From Actinomycetales bacterium (GTDB taxonomy: Bacteria; Actinomycetota; Actinomycetes; S36-B12), in NCBI GenBank assembly GCA_018970025.1, contig JAGWXF010000002.1:124001-188000 (forward strand): a stretch of DNA of 64,000 nt, given 5' to 3'. The notes under the pieces were generated by a model that saw only the letters and a program-made list of their open reading frames with translations, searched no databases and had not been told where the DNA came from. Each line of letters begins with the position of its first letter. The stretch's first letter is position 1. Shown piece by piece: positions 17,648-26,143 of this stretch. Made by a program: the position numbers and the translations under genes.

Positions 17648-18760
17648 CTACTGAACGCCGGTGGTGACGCTTCCGTCCGTCAGGCCGGCGATGATGTCCT
17701 TGACCTTCTGCTGGACATCCGCGGGCACCTTCGATGCGGTGTCGTGGTAGTCGGCCAGGGCCGCCTTGCCGACGTAGTTGCCGGCGGGGAAGGAGCCGTT
17801 GGCAGCCATCCCGACCAGGTCACTGGTGCCCTCGGCAAGCAGCTTCATGGCCGAGGTGAGCAGGCACTTCTGTGCCTGCGGCACGGTGTTGTACTGATCG
17901 GTGTCGACGCCGATGCAGAACACCGTGTCACCGGCACCCTTGGCCTTGGCAATCTCGATCAGCGCGCCGTTGCCGGTGTTGCCGCCCGCGCCGAAGATGA
18001 TGTCAGCACCCTGGGCCAGCTGCTTCTGCGCCTCGGCCGCTCCCCACTCGGGATCGTTGAAGGCGTTATCAGGAGCGTGGTAGACGAGGGTGACCTCGAC
18101 ATTGGGGTTGGCAGCCTTGGCACCAGCCTGGTAGCCCTCGCCGAAGCGCTTCACCGGCGGGACGGTGTCCGTGCCGAGCACGGCCCCGATCTTGCCTGTC
18201 TTGGTCGTCAGGCCAGCGAGGTACCCGGCCGCGTAGCCCGCCTGGTCCTCCGGGAAGACCAGGCCGGTCAGGTTCGGCTGCGTGGCCGCGTCAACGGCAT
18301 TGAACTGGTCGACGCCGATGAAGTTGACATTCGGGTTGGCCTTGGCCGCAGCCGCCGTCGCCTCGCCCATCAGGAAGCCGACGGTCACGACGGTGTCGTA
18401 GCCCTTGTCGACGAACTGCTGGATGTTGGCCGCGTAGTCCTTCGGATCGGTCGTCTCGATGTACTTCGAGAAGCCGTTGATGGCTGCTGCACCGGCCTGG
18501 GCGCCTTCCCATGCCGACTGGTTGAACGACTTGTCGTCGACCTTGCCCGTGTCAGTCACCAGACCCACGCAGATGACCGTCGGGTCGGCGCAGTTGGAGT
18601 CGTCCGTCGGCGCGGCAGGCGCAGCGGGCGACGCCGCAGCTGCGGCACTGGACGCTGCCGGAGCAGCACTGGATGCGGTCGACGTGCTGCTGCCGCCCCC
18701 GCAGGCCGCAAGGAACAGGGCGGTGGCGCCCAGGCCAGCGACCAGGATCTTTCGATGCAT
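17648..18760 (-). CDS. BmpA/Med-type nucleoside-binding lipoprotein
   Basis: A 370-residue extracytoplasmic binding protein. The signal peptide MHRKILVAGLGATALFLAAC ends in a lipobox whose Cys becomes lipidated. An Ala/Ser-rich linker follows, then the Bmp fold (VTDTGKVDDKSFNQSAWEGAQAGA, GVDQFNAV, GADIIFGAGGNTGNGALIEIAKAKG). VDDKSFNQ is the purine-nucleoside binding-protein hallmark (PnrA/BmpA). ATG 18760 is chosen over longer starts because the signal peptide begins there and AGAAGGG lies about 7 bases upstream. It heads the importer operon. Confidence 0.92.
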   Translation of the reverse strand: MHRKILVAGLGATALFLAACGGGSSTSTASSAAPAASSAAAAASPAAPAAPTDDSNCADPTVICVGLVTDTGKVDDKSFNQSAWEGAQAGAAAINGFSKYIETTDPKDYAANIQQFVDKGYDTVVTVGFLMGEATAAAAKANPNVNFIGVDQFNAVDAATQPNLTGLVFPEDQAGYAAGYLAGLTTKTGKIGAVLGTDTVPPVKRFGEGYQAGAKAANPNVEVTLVYHAPDNAFNDPEWGAAEAQKQLAQGADIIFGAGGNTGNGALIEIAKAKGAGDTVFCIGVDTDQYNTVPQAQKCLLTSAMKLLAEGTSDLVGMAANGSFPAGNYVGKAALADYHDTASKVPADVQQKVKDIIAGLTDGSVTTGVQ

Positions 18761-18988
18761 GCGTTGCCCTTCTGTTGGCGCGCGGGTCCCCGAGGAACCG
18801 GGCGCTGACCGATGTGATCGGCTCAGGATCGCGCACGACGTCCGCGAGCCGATTGGGCGAGCGTACTGCCGAGGCAGACGTACCCGCGCAGGCACCGGTG
18901 CGAGGAGCGCAGGTGCAATGAACTTGTGACCTGCGGACGGCGCATGCGCTGATATCCGGCGGACATCACTTCACTCCCGTCACACAGG
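18761..18988. other. Intergenic region upstream of the importer; candidate operator
   Basis: No gene is seen in these 228 bases. A 13-bp dyad CCGAT-GTG-ATCGG lies at 18809-18821, about 50 bases before the lipoprotein start, and could be a repressor site for the nucleoside importer. A second inverted repeat, CGCAGGT (18908-18914) with ACCTGCG (18929-18935), lies about 54 bases after the deaminase stop and could help end the upstream transcript. Neither is backed by a second copy in the window. Confidence 0.35.
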
Positions 18989-20305
18989 TCACCCGGCGTT
19001 CGTGCGCACCTGAGCCAATGCGGCTTCGATGACCTCCCTGGCTCGGACCCGGGTCGGCGAACCGTCAGCCACGACGACCTCACCGGCCACCACGACATGG
19101 GCGACATCCCCGCGACCGGCGCTGAAGACCACCGAGGTGTACGGGTCGCGCATGGGCACCAGGTGCGGGGCGGACGTATCCAGCAGGATCAGATCAGCCT
19201 GCTTGCCGACCTCGAGCGTCCCGATCTGATCCGCCATGCCCAGTGCCCGCGCACCCTCGAGGGTCGCCATCGCGACGACCTCTCGCGCAGCGATGGCGGC
19301 TGGATCATCGCGGACGAGCCTGGCCAGATTGGCCGCCAGCCGCATCACGGCGAACATGTCGAGGTCATTGGAGCTCGAGCAGCCATCGGTGCCCAGGCCG
19401 ACGCACATGCCGGCCGCTCGGTACCCCACGATGTCGGCGGCACCGCTGGCCAGCTTGAGGTTCGATCCGGGGCAGTGCGCCACCGCCGCCTGCGCAGTCG
19501 CGAGCTCAGACACCTCGTCCTGATGGAGCTGCACCCCATGGCCGAGGATGGCTCGTCGCCCGAGGATCCCCGACGCCTGCAGGGCGGCGACCGGTCGCAT
19601 GCCCGTGGCGGTCACGGTGTCGTCGTTCTCCCGCAGGTTCTCCGACGCATGCGTATGGATGATCGCGCCCTGCTCCTGCGCCAGGGCCGCGATCTCGCGC
19701 AGGTGGGCAGTGCCGACCGTGAAGGCAGCATGCGGCATCAGGGCCGGGGGAACCGAAGGACCGCCGATGCGGGCGAGGTGCGCCGGCCACGCGCGAGCCA
19801 GTTCCATGCGCTGCTCCCAGGACAGCCCGTCCGGCCCCGGGAAGGAGAAGAAGACCGGGCCGGTCACGTGCCGCAGCCCGACCTCCACCGCCCCTTCATG
19901 CGCCTGCACCGGGTGGAAGTACATGTCCAGGGCCGTGGTGGTACCGCTCAGCAGGGCCTCCAGGGCACCCAGCCGCGCCCCGATCCGCACGCCCTGCTGG
20001 TCCATCACCCGGGCCTCCTCCGCCCAGACGCGCTCCAGGAAGCCCTGCAGGTCAACGTCCTCGGCGATGCCGCGCAGCAGCGTCATCGGCAGGTGCGTAT
20101 GCAGGTTCACCAGGCCCGGCATGACGAGGTGATCCTGTGCGTCGATCACGCGATCGGCAGCGACGTCCAGTGCTGCGCCGACTGCCACGATGCGATCTCC
20201 CGCAATCGCGACATCCAGGCCGGTGCCGGCGCGCAGCTCTGCGTCGAGCATGAGCGCATGGCGAGCCCCGCGGATCAGCAGGTCGGCCTGCATGGTGCCC
20301 GTCAT
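18989..20305 (-). CDS. mtaD: 5'-Methylthioadenosine / S-adenosylhomocysteine deaminase (MtaD-like)
   Basis: A 438-residue amidohydrolase. Metal ligands appear as LHTHLPMT (His69, His71), IIHTHASEN, ILGHGVQL and LGTDGCSSSNDLD. SNDLD and the overall length match the MTA/SAH and 5'-deoxyadenosine deaminase group (TrzN/ATZ superfamily). The product would be methylthioinosine, SIH or 5'-deoxyinosine. The ATG overlaps the phosphorylase stop (ATGA). The gene pairs with a phosphorylase carrying the 6-oxopurine-type motif, which strongly supports MTA-type substrates over guanine or chlorohydrolase activity. Confidence 0.85.
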   Translation of the reverse strand: MTGTMQADLLIRGARHALMLDAELRAGTGLDVAIAGDRIVAVGAALDVAADRVIDAQDHLVMPGLVNLHTHLPMTLLRGIAEDVDLQGFLERVWAEEARVMDQQGVRIGARLGALEALLSGTTTALDMYFHPVQAHEGAVEVGLRHVTGPVFFSFPGPDGLSWEQRMELARAWPAHLARIGGPSVPPALMPHAAFTVGTAHLREIAALAQEQGAIIHTHASENLRENDDTVTATGMRPVAALQASGILGRRAILGHGVQLHQDEVSELATAQAAVAHCPGSNLKLASGAADIVGYRAAGMCVGLGTDGCSSSNDLDMFAVMRLAANLARLVRDDPAAIAAREVVAMATLEGARALGMADQIGTLEVGKQADLILLDTSAPHLVPMRDPYTSVVFSAGRGDVAHVVVAGEVVVADGSPTRVRAREVIEAALAQVRTNAG

Positions 20306-21105
20306 CCGCGACGGGCCAGGTCCGCAGCGGCCCGCCCCAGGATCGCCGTCACCTGCGCTGCGCCCTGCGCGACCACTGCGTTGACGTCCTCGATCGTGAT
20401 CGGCACCGTGCCCAGGCCAGCCGCAGGGTTGGCCACCAGGCAGATGGACGCATAGGCGATGCCACGCTCCACCGCGAGGACGACCTCAGGCACCCCCGTC
20501 ATGCCCACCACCGTTGCCCCGGCTGCCTGGGCCATCCTGATCTCGGCCCTGGTCTCGAAGCGCGGGCCCTCGAAGCAGGCGTAGATCCCGTGCGGGACGA
20601 CGGCGATGCCCAACTGCCCTGCCGCTTCGATCAGGGCCGAACGCAGCGACGCATCGTAGGGCTCGCCCATGTCAGCGTGGACGACGCCGGCCGAGGTGCT
20701 GTCGCCGTCGAAGAAGGTGAGCGGCCGCTGCCTGGTGAAGTCCAGGAAGTCATCGACCACGACGAGCTCCCCCGCCTGGTGGCCGATGCCGCCGACGACG
20801 TTGACCGCCAGGATCTGACGGACCCCCGCCTCGGAGAGGGCCTGGATGATGGCGCGCGCATTGATGCGATGCGGCGGCACCCGGTGGTCGCTGCCATGGC
20901 GGGAGACGAAGATCGTGCGCCGGCCGTGGAGCCGTCCGATGGTTGCGCTCGCCGAGCCGTAGGACGTCCTCAGCTCGATGTCGTGTGCCTCGAGCAGGTC
21001 ATCGAGGGCGTAGAAGCCGGTGCCGGCGATGACCCCCAGCGGCGGGAGGTCAGCCGCCAGGGAGGCTCCGCTCACGGGAGACCCGATCACGGGAGATCCG
21101 CTCAC
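20302..21105 (-). CDS. 5'-Methylthioinosine-type phosphorylase (MTAP/MTIP family)
   Basis: A 267-residue MTAP-family enzyme. IAGTGFYALDDL opens the fold, SRHGSDHRVPPHRINARA and AVNVVGGI form the phosphate site, and YACFEGPRFETRAEIRM and VGMTGVPEVVLA are conserved. The purine-contact loop reads CLVANPAAG (Asn near residue 226), as in Pseudomonas methylthioinosine phosphorylase. Adenine-specific MTAPs have an Asp-rich TDYDCW loop there, so the inferred substrate is 6-oxopurine (MTI, 5'-deoxyinosine), consistent with the coupled deaminase. The start is uncertain: a 15-bp repeat provides three GTG codons (21105, 21090, 21075). GTG 21105 overlaps the cdd stop and is listed. Confidence 0.85.
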   Translation of the reverse strand: MSGSPVIGSPVSGASLAADLPPLGVIAGTGFYALDDLLEAHDIELRTSYGSASATIGRLHGRRTIFVSRHGSDHRVPPHRINARAIIQALSEAGVRQILAVNVVGGIGHQAGELVVVDDFLDFTRQRPLTFFDGDSTSAGVVHADMGEPYDASLRSALIEAAGQLGIAVVPHGIYACFEGPRFETRAEIRMAQAAGATVVGMTGVPEVVLAVERGIAYASICLVANPAAGLGTVPITIEDVNAVVAQGAAQVTAILGRAAADLARRG

Positions 21106-21115
21106 GGGAGATCCG
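21071..21115 (-). repeat. 15-bp tandem repeat spanning the cdd stop and phosphorylase start
   Basis: Three 15-bp units (21071-21085, 21086-21100, 21101-21115; type CTCACGGGAGATCCG on the plus strand) span the cdd/phosphorylase junction. Read on the minus strand, units carry a GTG in the phosphorylase frame, and the outermost copy also holds the TGA of cdd. Copy-number change would alter the phosphorylase N-terminus and the number of possible start codons without breaking either frame. Confidence 0.9.
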
Positions 21116-21515
21116 CTGGGCCGAAGGCCTCCGGGATCAGCCGCTCGAGCGCCACCGGGCCATCAGCATGGTCGATGAGCAGGGTGCGGCCACCGTGCTC
21201 ATGCAGCAGCTGCCGGCAGCGGCCGCATGGCAGCAGCGGCCCGGGGCGCGGCCCGACGCAGGCGAAGGCGATGATGCGCTCCTTGCTGCCAGGCGGACTG
21301 GTGCGCACCAGCTCGCTCACCAGGCCGCACTCGGCGCACAGGGTCACGCCAAGGGAGGCATTCTCGACATTGCAGCCGGTCACGATCCGACCCGCCTCGG
21401 TCAGCGCAGCAGCACCCACCGGATGCCGCGAGTAGGGAGCATAGGCGTGATCGCGGGCCTGCATGGCCGCCTGCCGCAGGGCCGGCCAGTCGACCTCGGC
21501 CATCTCAGGGGGCAT
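21102..21515 (-). CDS. cdd: Cytidine deaminase
   Basis: A homotetramer-type cytidine deaminase of about 137 residues. Key motifs are YSRHPVGAAALTEAG, GCNVENASLGVTLCAE (zinc Cys and catalytic Glu) and PCGRCRQLL (two zinc Cys). It converts (deoxy)cytidine to (deoxy)uridine for the phosphorylase encoded by deoA. ATG 21515 is chosen; ATG 21503 (MAEVDW) and GTG 21524 are possible. It lies 10 bases after the aldolase/dehydrogenase gene and overlaps the methylthioinosine phosphorylase start. A pyrimidine gene is thus lodged inside the methylthioadenosine set. Confidence 0.93.
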   Translation of the reverse strand: MPPEMAEVDWPALRQAAMQARDHAYAPYSRHPVGAAALTEAGRIVTGCNVENASLGVTLCAECGLVSELVRTSPPGSKERIIAFACVGPRPGPLLPCGRCRQLLHEHGGRTLLIDHADGPVALERLIPEAFGPADLP

Positions 21516-21525
21516 GCTGCGCACC

Positions 21526-23499
21526 CTAGCGGGGGAAGGCGGCTGCCACGCCGCCGTCGACCGGGATCACCGCACCGGACGTGCGGGAGGAGTCGGCCGA
21601 CAGCAGGTACGCGACCGTCTGGGCGACGTCCAGGCTGCGCACCCGGGCGTTAAGCAGGTTGCGGCTGGCGTAGAAGTCCTCGAGCTCCTCGGGCTGGATG
21701 CCGTGGGCCGCCGCTCGCTCCTCGCGGATGCCGCCGGCCCACAGCAGCGAGTTGTCGAAGACCGCATCGGGGTTGACGGCATTGGCCCGGATGCCGGACT
21801 TGCCGCCCTCGATTGCCGCGATGCGCATCAGCTGGATCATCCCGGCCTTGGAGACCGAGTAGCCGCCGAATCCGGCACCCGGGCCGAAGGCGTTCTTGCT
21901 GGCGATGTAGACCAGGGAGCCGCCGATCCCCTGGGCCTTCATGGCCCGGATCGCCTGCTGGGTGAGCAGGAAGGCGCTGGTGAGGTTGATGCGCAGGCCC
22001 GCCTCCCACTTCTCGACCGGCAGCTCATCGAGGGTGCCGCCGACGCCGATCCCGGCGTTGGCGACGATGCCGTCGATCCCGCCGAATGCGCGGATGCCGG
22101 CCCGGATGGTGGCGCGCACGACGGCCTCATCCGACTGATCGCCGACGGCCAGCTGCGGCCGTGCGCAGCCGGCATCGGTCAGCTCGCTGCCGAGGCGCTC
22201 CAGGCCATCGCCATCGAGATCTGCCAGGACGAGCGAGGCGCCAAGGCCAGCGAGATAGCGGCTGATCCCCAGGCCGATCCCGGACGCTGCGCCGGTGACG
22301 ACGAAGACATGGCCAGCGAAGCGGGGCGGTGCCGGCCGCAGGGTGAGCTTGTACAGCTCCATCGGCCAGTAGTCGAAGCCGAAGATCTCCGCCTCGGGTA
22401 AGGCTTGCGGGGCGCCGAAGGCATCAGCGATCGTGGCGGCCACGAGGTGGGTATGGCAGGCGATGTCGGCGACCATGGCTGCCTCGGCACTGGACGAGCC
22501 CGTGGTGATGGCGCCCAGCCCCGGGACGAGCATGACCTTCGGCATCGGGTCATGCGGCCCGAATCCGTCCGGCATCAACGCGCGCTGGCGCTCGACGTAG
22601 GCGAGGTAGTCCTGCGCATAGGAATCGACCGCACCCCGGGCCGCACCGAGGTCCTGGATCGCCAGGGAGAACGGCTTGATGCGCAGCATGTGGTCGGCGC
22701 TCGATACGCCACCGGCCACGATGACCGGCAGGTCGGCGCGATCGGCGATGGCGCGCAGCCGCTCGTCAACCCGGAGCACCCGGCGGCCGGCCTGGCTGAC
22801 CGCGCCGCGCAGCTCCAGCAGCAGCCGCTCCAGCTCCTCCTCGGGGATGTCGTCATGCCGGGGAGCCGGACCAGCGGCGATGGCATTGGCGCGCACGAAC
22901 GCCCGGGCCTGGTCGACCACGGCAAGCGTTCGGGCCAGGCAGGCGTCGGAGTCCTCCGCCCAGGTGATCAGCCCATGGTGGGCCAGGACGACACCGTCGT
23001 AGTGGGCGAGCTCTCCCACCATTCGGCTCAGCTGGAAGCCGGGGCGGATCCAGTCGACATAGGCGAAGCCCTCGCCCAGTGCCTCGCGGGTCACCCGGGC
23101 GCCCTCGGCGTGGTTGGTCAGCGCGCAGATGGCATCCGCATGGACGTGGTCGATATGCGCGAACGGCAGGAAGGCGTGCAGCAGGGTCTCGATCGAGGGC
23201 CGTCGGGCACCCGGATCCAGCAGTGCCCGGGCGACCAGGTCGGTCATCTCCTCGTCGGACATCTGGTCGCGATCACGCAATGGCAGCAGGTCGTCCATCC
23301 GCAGGGCCGGGTAGTCGCCGGCCGTCGAGCCGCGCATATCCGCCCCGGATCCCTTCACCCACATCACCTGCTGCTCGCGTCCGAGGTGGTCGATCAGCAC
23401 CCCCTTGGCCGAGGTATTGCCACCCCCGTAGACCACGAGCGTGTCGTCATCGCCGATGCGATTGGACCGCTCGACGAGCTGCCTGAGGGGCTCGGTCAT
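21526..23499 (-). CDS. Bifunctional class II aldolase / short-chain dehydrogenase fusion
   Basis: A 657-residue two-domain protein. Residues 1 to about 400 form a class II (zinc) ketose-1-phosphate aldolase with VVYGGGNTSAK (phosphate loop), HIDHVHADAI (His118, His120) and LAHHGLITW (His174). Residues from about 415 form a classical short-chain dehydrogenase with VTGAASGIG and the YSVSK catalytic pair. The architecture is that of YuxG/RhaD-type rhamnulose-phosphate aldolase/lactaldehyde dehydrogenase. There is no rhamnose isomerase or kinase gene here, and mtnA lies directly upstream in ATGA overlap. Methylthioribulose-1-P or 5-deoxyribulose-1-P is therefore the likelier substrate, giving DHAP plus an aldehyde for the second domain. 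That assignment is inference; the domain call is firm. Confidence 0.85.
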   Translation of the reverse strand: MTEPLRQLVERSNRIGDDDTLVVYGGGNTSAKGVLIDHLGREQQVMWVKGSGADMRGSTAGDYPALRMDDLLPLRDRDQMSDEEMTDLVARALLDPGARRPSIETLLHAFLPFAHIDHVHADAICALTNHAEGARVTREALGEGFAYVDWIRPGFQLSRMVGELAHYDGVVLAHHGLITWAEDSDACLARTLAVVDQARAFVRANAIAAGPAPRHDDIPEEELERLLLELRGAVSQAGRRVLRVDERLRAIADRADLPVIVAGGVSSADHMLRIKPFSLAIQDLGAARGAVDSYAQDYLAYVERQRALMPDGFGPHDPMPKVMLVPGLGAITTGSSSAEAAMVADIACHTHLVAATIADAFGAPQALPEAEIFGFDYWPMELYKLTLRPAPPRFAGHVFVVTGAASGIGLGISRYLAGLGASLVLADLDGDGLERLGSELTDAGCARPQLAVGDQSDEAVVRATIRAGIRAFGGIDGIVANAGIGVGGTLDELPVEKWEAGLRINLTSAFLLTQQAIRAMKAQGIGGSLVYIASKNAFGPGAGFGGYSVSKAGMIQLMRIAAIEGGKSGIRANAVNPDAVFDNSLLWAGGIREERAAAHGIQPEELEDFYASRNLLNARVRSLDVAQTVAYLLSADSSRTSGAVIPVDGGVAAAFPR

Positions 23500-24536
23500 G
23501 TGCCAGCCTCCGGGATGAGTCGGTCGATGGGCGATCCATCGGGCTCCAGGGCTCCTGCCTCCGTCACGATGAGGCTGATCAGGTTCCAGGGCGTGACATC
23601 GAAGGCGGGGTTGAAGCCAGTGGCGCCGGCCGGCGCCAGGCGAGCACCGGCGACGTGGGTGACCTCATCGCCGTCGCGCAGCTCGATATGAATCGCATCC
23701 CCGGTGGCAGTGGCAAGGTCGACGGTGGATGAGGGGGCCGCAACCACGAATGGGATGCCGGCCGCCTGGCAGGCCAGCGCCACGCCGACCGATCCGATCT
23801 TGTTGGCCGTGTCTCCATTGCGGGCGATGCGATCGGCACCGATGATCGCCACATCGACCAGCCCGCGAAGGATGGTGCTCGCGGCAGCGACGTCCGCCTG
23901 CACGACATACTCGATGCCCTCCTGCCCCAGCTCCCAGGCGGTCAGCCGTGAGCCCTGCAGCAGGGGCCGGGTCTCGTCCACGTACACCAGGCCGAGCTGG
24001 CCGCGATCGCGCAGCTCGCGGACGATGCCCAGGGCCGTGCCCCAGGCAGTTGTCGCCAGCGAGCCGGCATTGCAGTGGGTCAGCACGCGTACCGGAGCCT
24101 GCCCGGCAACCCGCTCACGGATCCAGGATGCGCCACGTGCCGACAGGGCTCGATTGGCACGCTCGTCCTCGTCCATCACCAGGTCAGCCTCGGCGAGCAC
24201 TGCCGCCACTCCCCCGGCCATGTGCGGGTGCACTCGCTCCACACCCCAGGCGAGGTTCACCGCCGTCGGTCGCGCCAGGCGAATCCGCTCGACCTGCGAC
24301 TGCAGCTCATCCTCCGACCAGCCCTCGCGCTGCCCTTGCAGCATCGCAACCGCGACGCCGTAGGCACCGACCGCGCCCAGTGCCGGTGCCCCTCGCACCA
24401 CCAGGCGCATGATCGCATCGACCACGGCGTCGACCGTCGTGCAGTCGATGAGGACGAGCTCGCCCGGCAGCCGGGTCTGGTCGATCAGGCGCAGGGCCTG
24501 CCGATCCGGCTGCCATGCCACCGACTGCACCGACAT
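23496..24536 (-). CDS. mtnA: 5-Methylthioribose-1-phosphate isomerase
   Basis: A 346-residue MtnA/eIF2B-like isomerase converting MTR-1-P (or 5-deoxyribose-1-P) to the ribulose-1-P form. Motifs are LIDQTRLPGEL, MRLVVRGAPALGAVGAYGVA, RVLTHCNAGSLATTAWGTALG (catalytic Cys), IIGADRIARNGDTANKIGS (catalytic Asp) and the C-terminal FNPAFDVTPWNLI. ATG 24536 is preferred over the further upstream GTG 24563 because TTGAGGAG lies 6 bases before it. No mtnK, mtnB, mtnC or mtnD is in the window, so the usual methionine salvage cycle is not seen; the next gene is an aldolase. Confidence 0.93.
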   Translation of the reverse strand: MSVQSVAWQPDRQALRLIDQTRLPGELVLIDCTTVDAVVDAIMRLVVRGAPALGAVGAYGVAVAMLQGQREGWSEDELQSQVERIRLARPTAVNLAWGVERVHPHMAGGVAAVLAEADLVMDEDERANRALSARGASWIRERVAGQAPVRVLTHCNAGSLATTAWGTALGIVRELRDRGQLGLVYVDETRPLLQGSRLTAWELGQEGIEYVVQADVAAASTILRGLVDVAIIGADRIARNGDTANKIGSVGVALACQAAGIPFVVAAPSSTVDLATATGDAIHIELRDGDEVTHVAGARLAPAGATGFNPAFDVTPWNLISLIVTEAGALEPDGSPIDRLIPEAGT

Positions 24537-24562
24537 GCTCGACTCCTCAACCGGCCGGGACA

Positions 24563-26140
24563 CTAGAACGCATCGACCGGCTGGTACTGGCCCCAGGCAT
24601 CGCGCAGGGCATCGCAGACCTCGCCGATCGTTGCCCGGGCCCTGAGGGCATCCCGCATCGGGTAGAGCAGGTTGTCATCCCCGCGAGCGGCCTGCCGGAT
24701 CTCCTCCAGCAGGCGCTTGACCTCCGTGCTGTCGCGAGCGGCCCGCAGCGCCTGCAGGCGAGCGACCTGCTCGGCCTCGATCGCCGGGTCGACGCGCAGC
24801 GGCTCGTAGTGCTCATGCTCATCGGTGGTGAACGCATTGACGCCGACGACCGTTCGCTCGCCGCCGTCGATCTGCCGGGTAACCTCGTAGGCCGAGCGCT
24901 CGATCTCCGCCTTCTGGAAGCCCTCCTCGATCGCCGCGACGGCACCCCCCATCTGGTCGATCCGGTCGATGAGCGCCGTCGCGGCTTGCTCGATCTCATC
25001 GGTCAGCGACTCGATCACATACGAGCCGGCGAACGGGTCGACCGTGCCGCACACGTCGGTCTCGTAGGCGAGCACCTGCTGGGTGCGCAGGGCCAGGCGG
25101 GCAGCCTTCGCGGTCGGCAGGGCGATCGCCTCGTCGAATGAGTTCGTGTGCAGCGACTGGGTTCCGCCGAGCACGGCGGCCAGCCCCTGCACCGCCACCC
25201 GGACGAGGTTGACCTCCGGCTGCTGCGCGGTGAGCTGCACGCCGGCCGTCTGGGTATGGAAGCGCAGCATCCAGGACTTCGGGTCCTTCGCGCCGAAGCG
25301 GTCGCGCATGATCCTCGCCCACAGCCGCCGCGCCGCCCGGAACTTGGCCACCTCCTCCAGGATGGTGGTGCGGGAGACGAAGAAGAAGGCAAGCCGGGGG
25401 GCGAACTCATCGACGTCCTGGCCGGCATCGACGGCCGCTTGCACGTACGCGATGCCGTCAGCCAGGGTGAAGGCGATCTCCTGGACGGGCGTGGCGCCCG
25501 CCTCTGCCATGTGGTACCCGGAGATGGATATGGTGTTCCACTTCGGGATCTCGGCACGGCAGTAGGTGAAGATGTCGGTGATGAGCCGGATGGACTGGGC
25601 CGGCGGGTAGATGTACGTGCCCCGGGCGATGTACTCCTTGAGCACGTCGTTCTGGATCGTGCCGTTCAGCTGCGTTGCCGCAACGCCCTGCTCCTCGGCG
25701 ACCAGCTGGTAGAGCAGCAGCAGCAGGGCGGCTGGCGCGTTGATCGTCATCGAGGTGGAGACCTGGTCCAGGGGGATCCCCTCAAAGAGCACCCGCATGT
25801 CCTCGATGGAGTCGATCGCGACCCCGACCTTGCCCACCTCGCCGTGCGCCAGCGGGTGATCGGAGTCGTAGCCCATCTGGGTCGGCAGGTCGAAGGCCAC
25901 CGACAGCCCGGTCGTGCCAGCGGCCAGCAGCTGCCGGTACCGCTCATTGGACTCCTGGGCCGTGCCGAAGCCGGCGTACTGCCGCATCGTCCACGGCCGG
26001 CCCGTGTACATCGTCGGGTAGACGCCCCTGGTGAAGGGGTACTGCCCCGGTGATCCCAGCTGGGCGGCCGGATCCCAGCCGGCCAGCGCATCAGGCCCGT
26101 AGACGGCCTCGAGCGGCAGGCCGGACTCCGTCCGCCCCAT
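24563..26140 (-). CDS. Methylmalonyl-CoA mutase-type catalytic subunit (no B12 domain)
   Basis: A 525-residue acyl-CoA mutase barrel. The N-terminal [28 protein letters not shown] and [16 protein letters not shown] are the mutase hallmark, and [22 protein letters not shown] carries the Arg seen in methylmalonyl-CoA mutases rather than the Gln of isobutyryl-CoA mutase. There is no C-terminal cobalamin-binding domain (DxHxxG is absent), so it needs a separate small subunit not in this window. Methylmalonyl-CoA is the best guess and other branched acyl-CoAs cannot be excluded. It starts 3 bases after sdhB and is followed by mtnA, so succinyl-CoA formation sits in the sdh transcript. Confidence 0.85.
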   Translation of the reverse strand: MGRTESGLPLEAVYGPDALAGWDPAAQLGSPGQYPFTRGVYPTMYTGRPWTMRQYAGFGTAQESNERYRQLLAAGTTGLSVAFDLPTQMGYDSDHPLAHGEVGKVGVAIDSIEDMRVLFEGIPLDQVSTSMTINAPAALLLLLYQLVAEEQGVAATQLNGTIQNDVLKEYIARGTYIYPPAQSIRLITDIFTYCRAEIPKWNTISISGYHMAEAGATPVQEIAFTLADGIAYVQAAVDAGQDVDEFAPRLAFFFVSRTTILEEVAKFRAARRLWARIMRDRFGAKDPKSWMLRFHTQTAGVQLTAQQPEVNLVRVAVQGLAAVLGGTQSLHTNSFDEAIALPTAKAARLALRTQQVLAYETDVCGTVDPFAGSYVIESLTDEIEQAATALIDRIDQMGGAVAAIEEGFQKAEIERSAYEVTRQIDGGERTVVGVNAFTTDEHEHYEPLRVDPAIEAEQVARLQALRAARDSTEVKRLLEEIRQAARGDDNLLYPMRDALRARATIGEVCDALRDAWGQYQPVDAF

Positions 26141-26143
26141 CCC

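Noticed and set aside
21526-23499. Rhamnose catabolism as the role of the aldolase/dehydrogenase fusion
   Set aside because: No rhamnose isomerase, kinase or transporter nearby, whereas mtnA overlaps it directly; kept only as an alternative.
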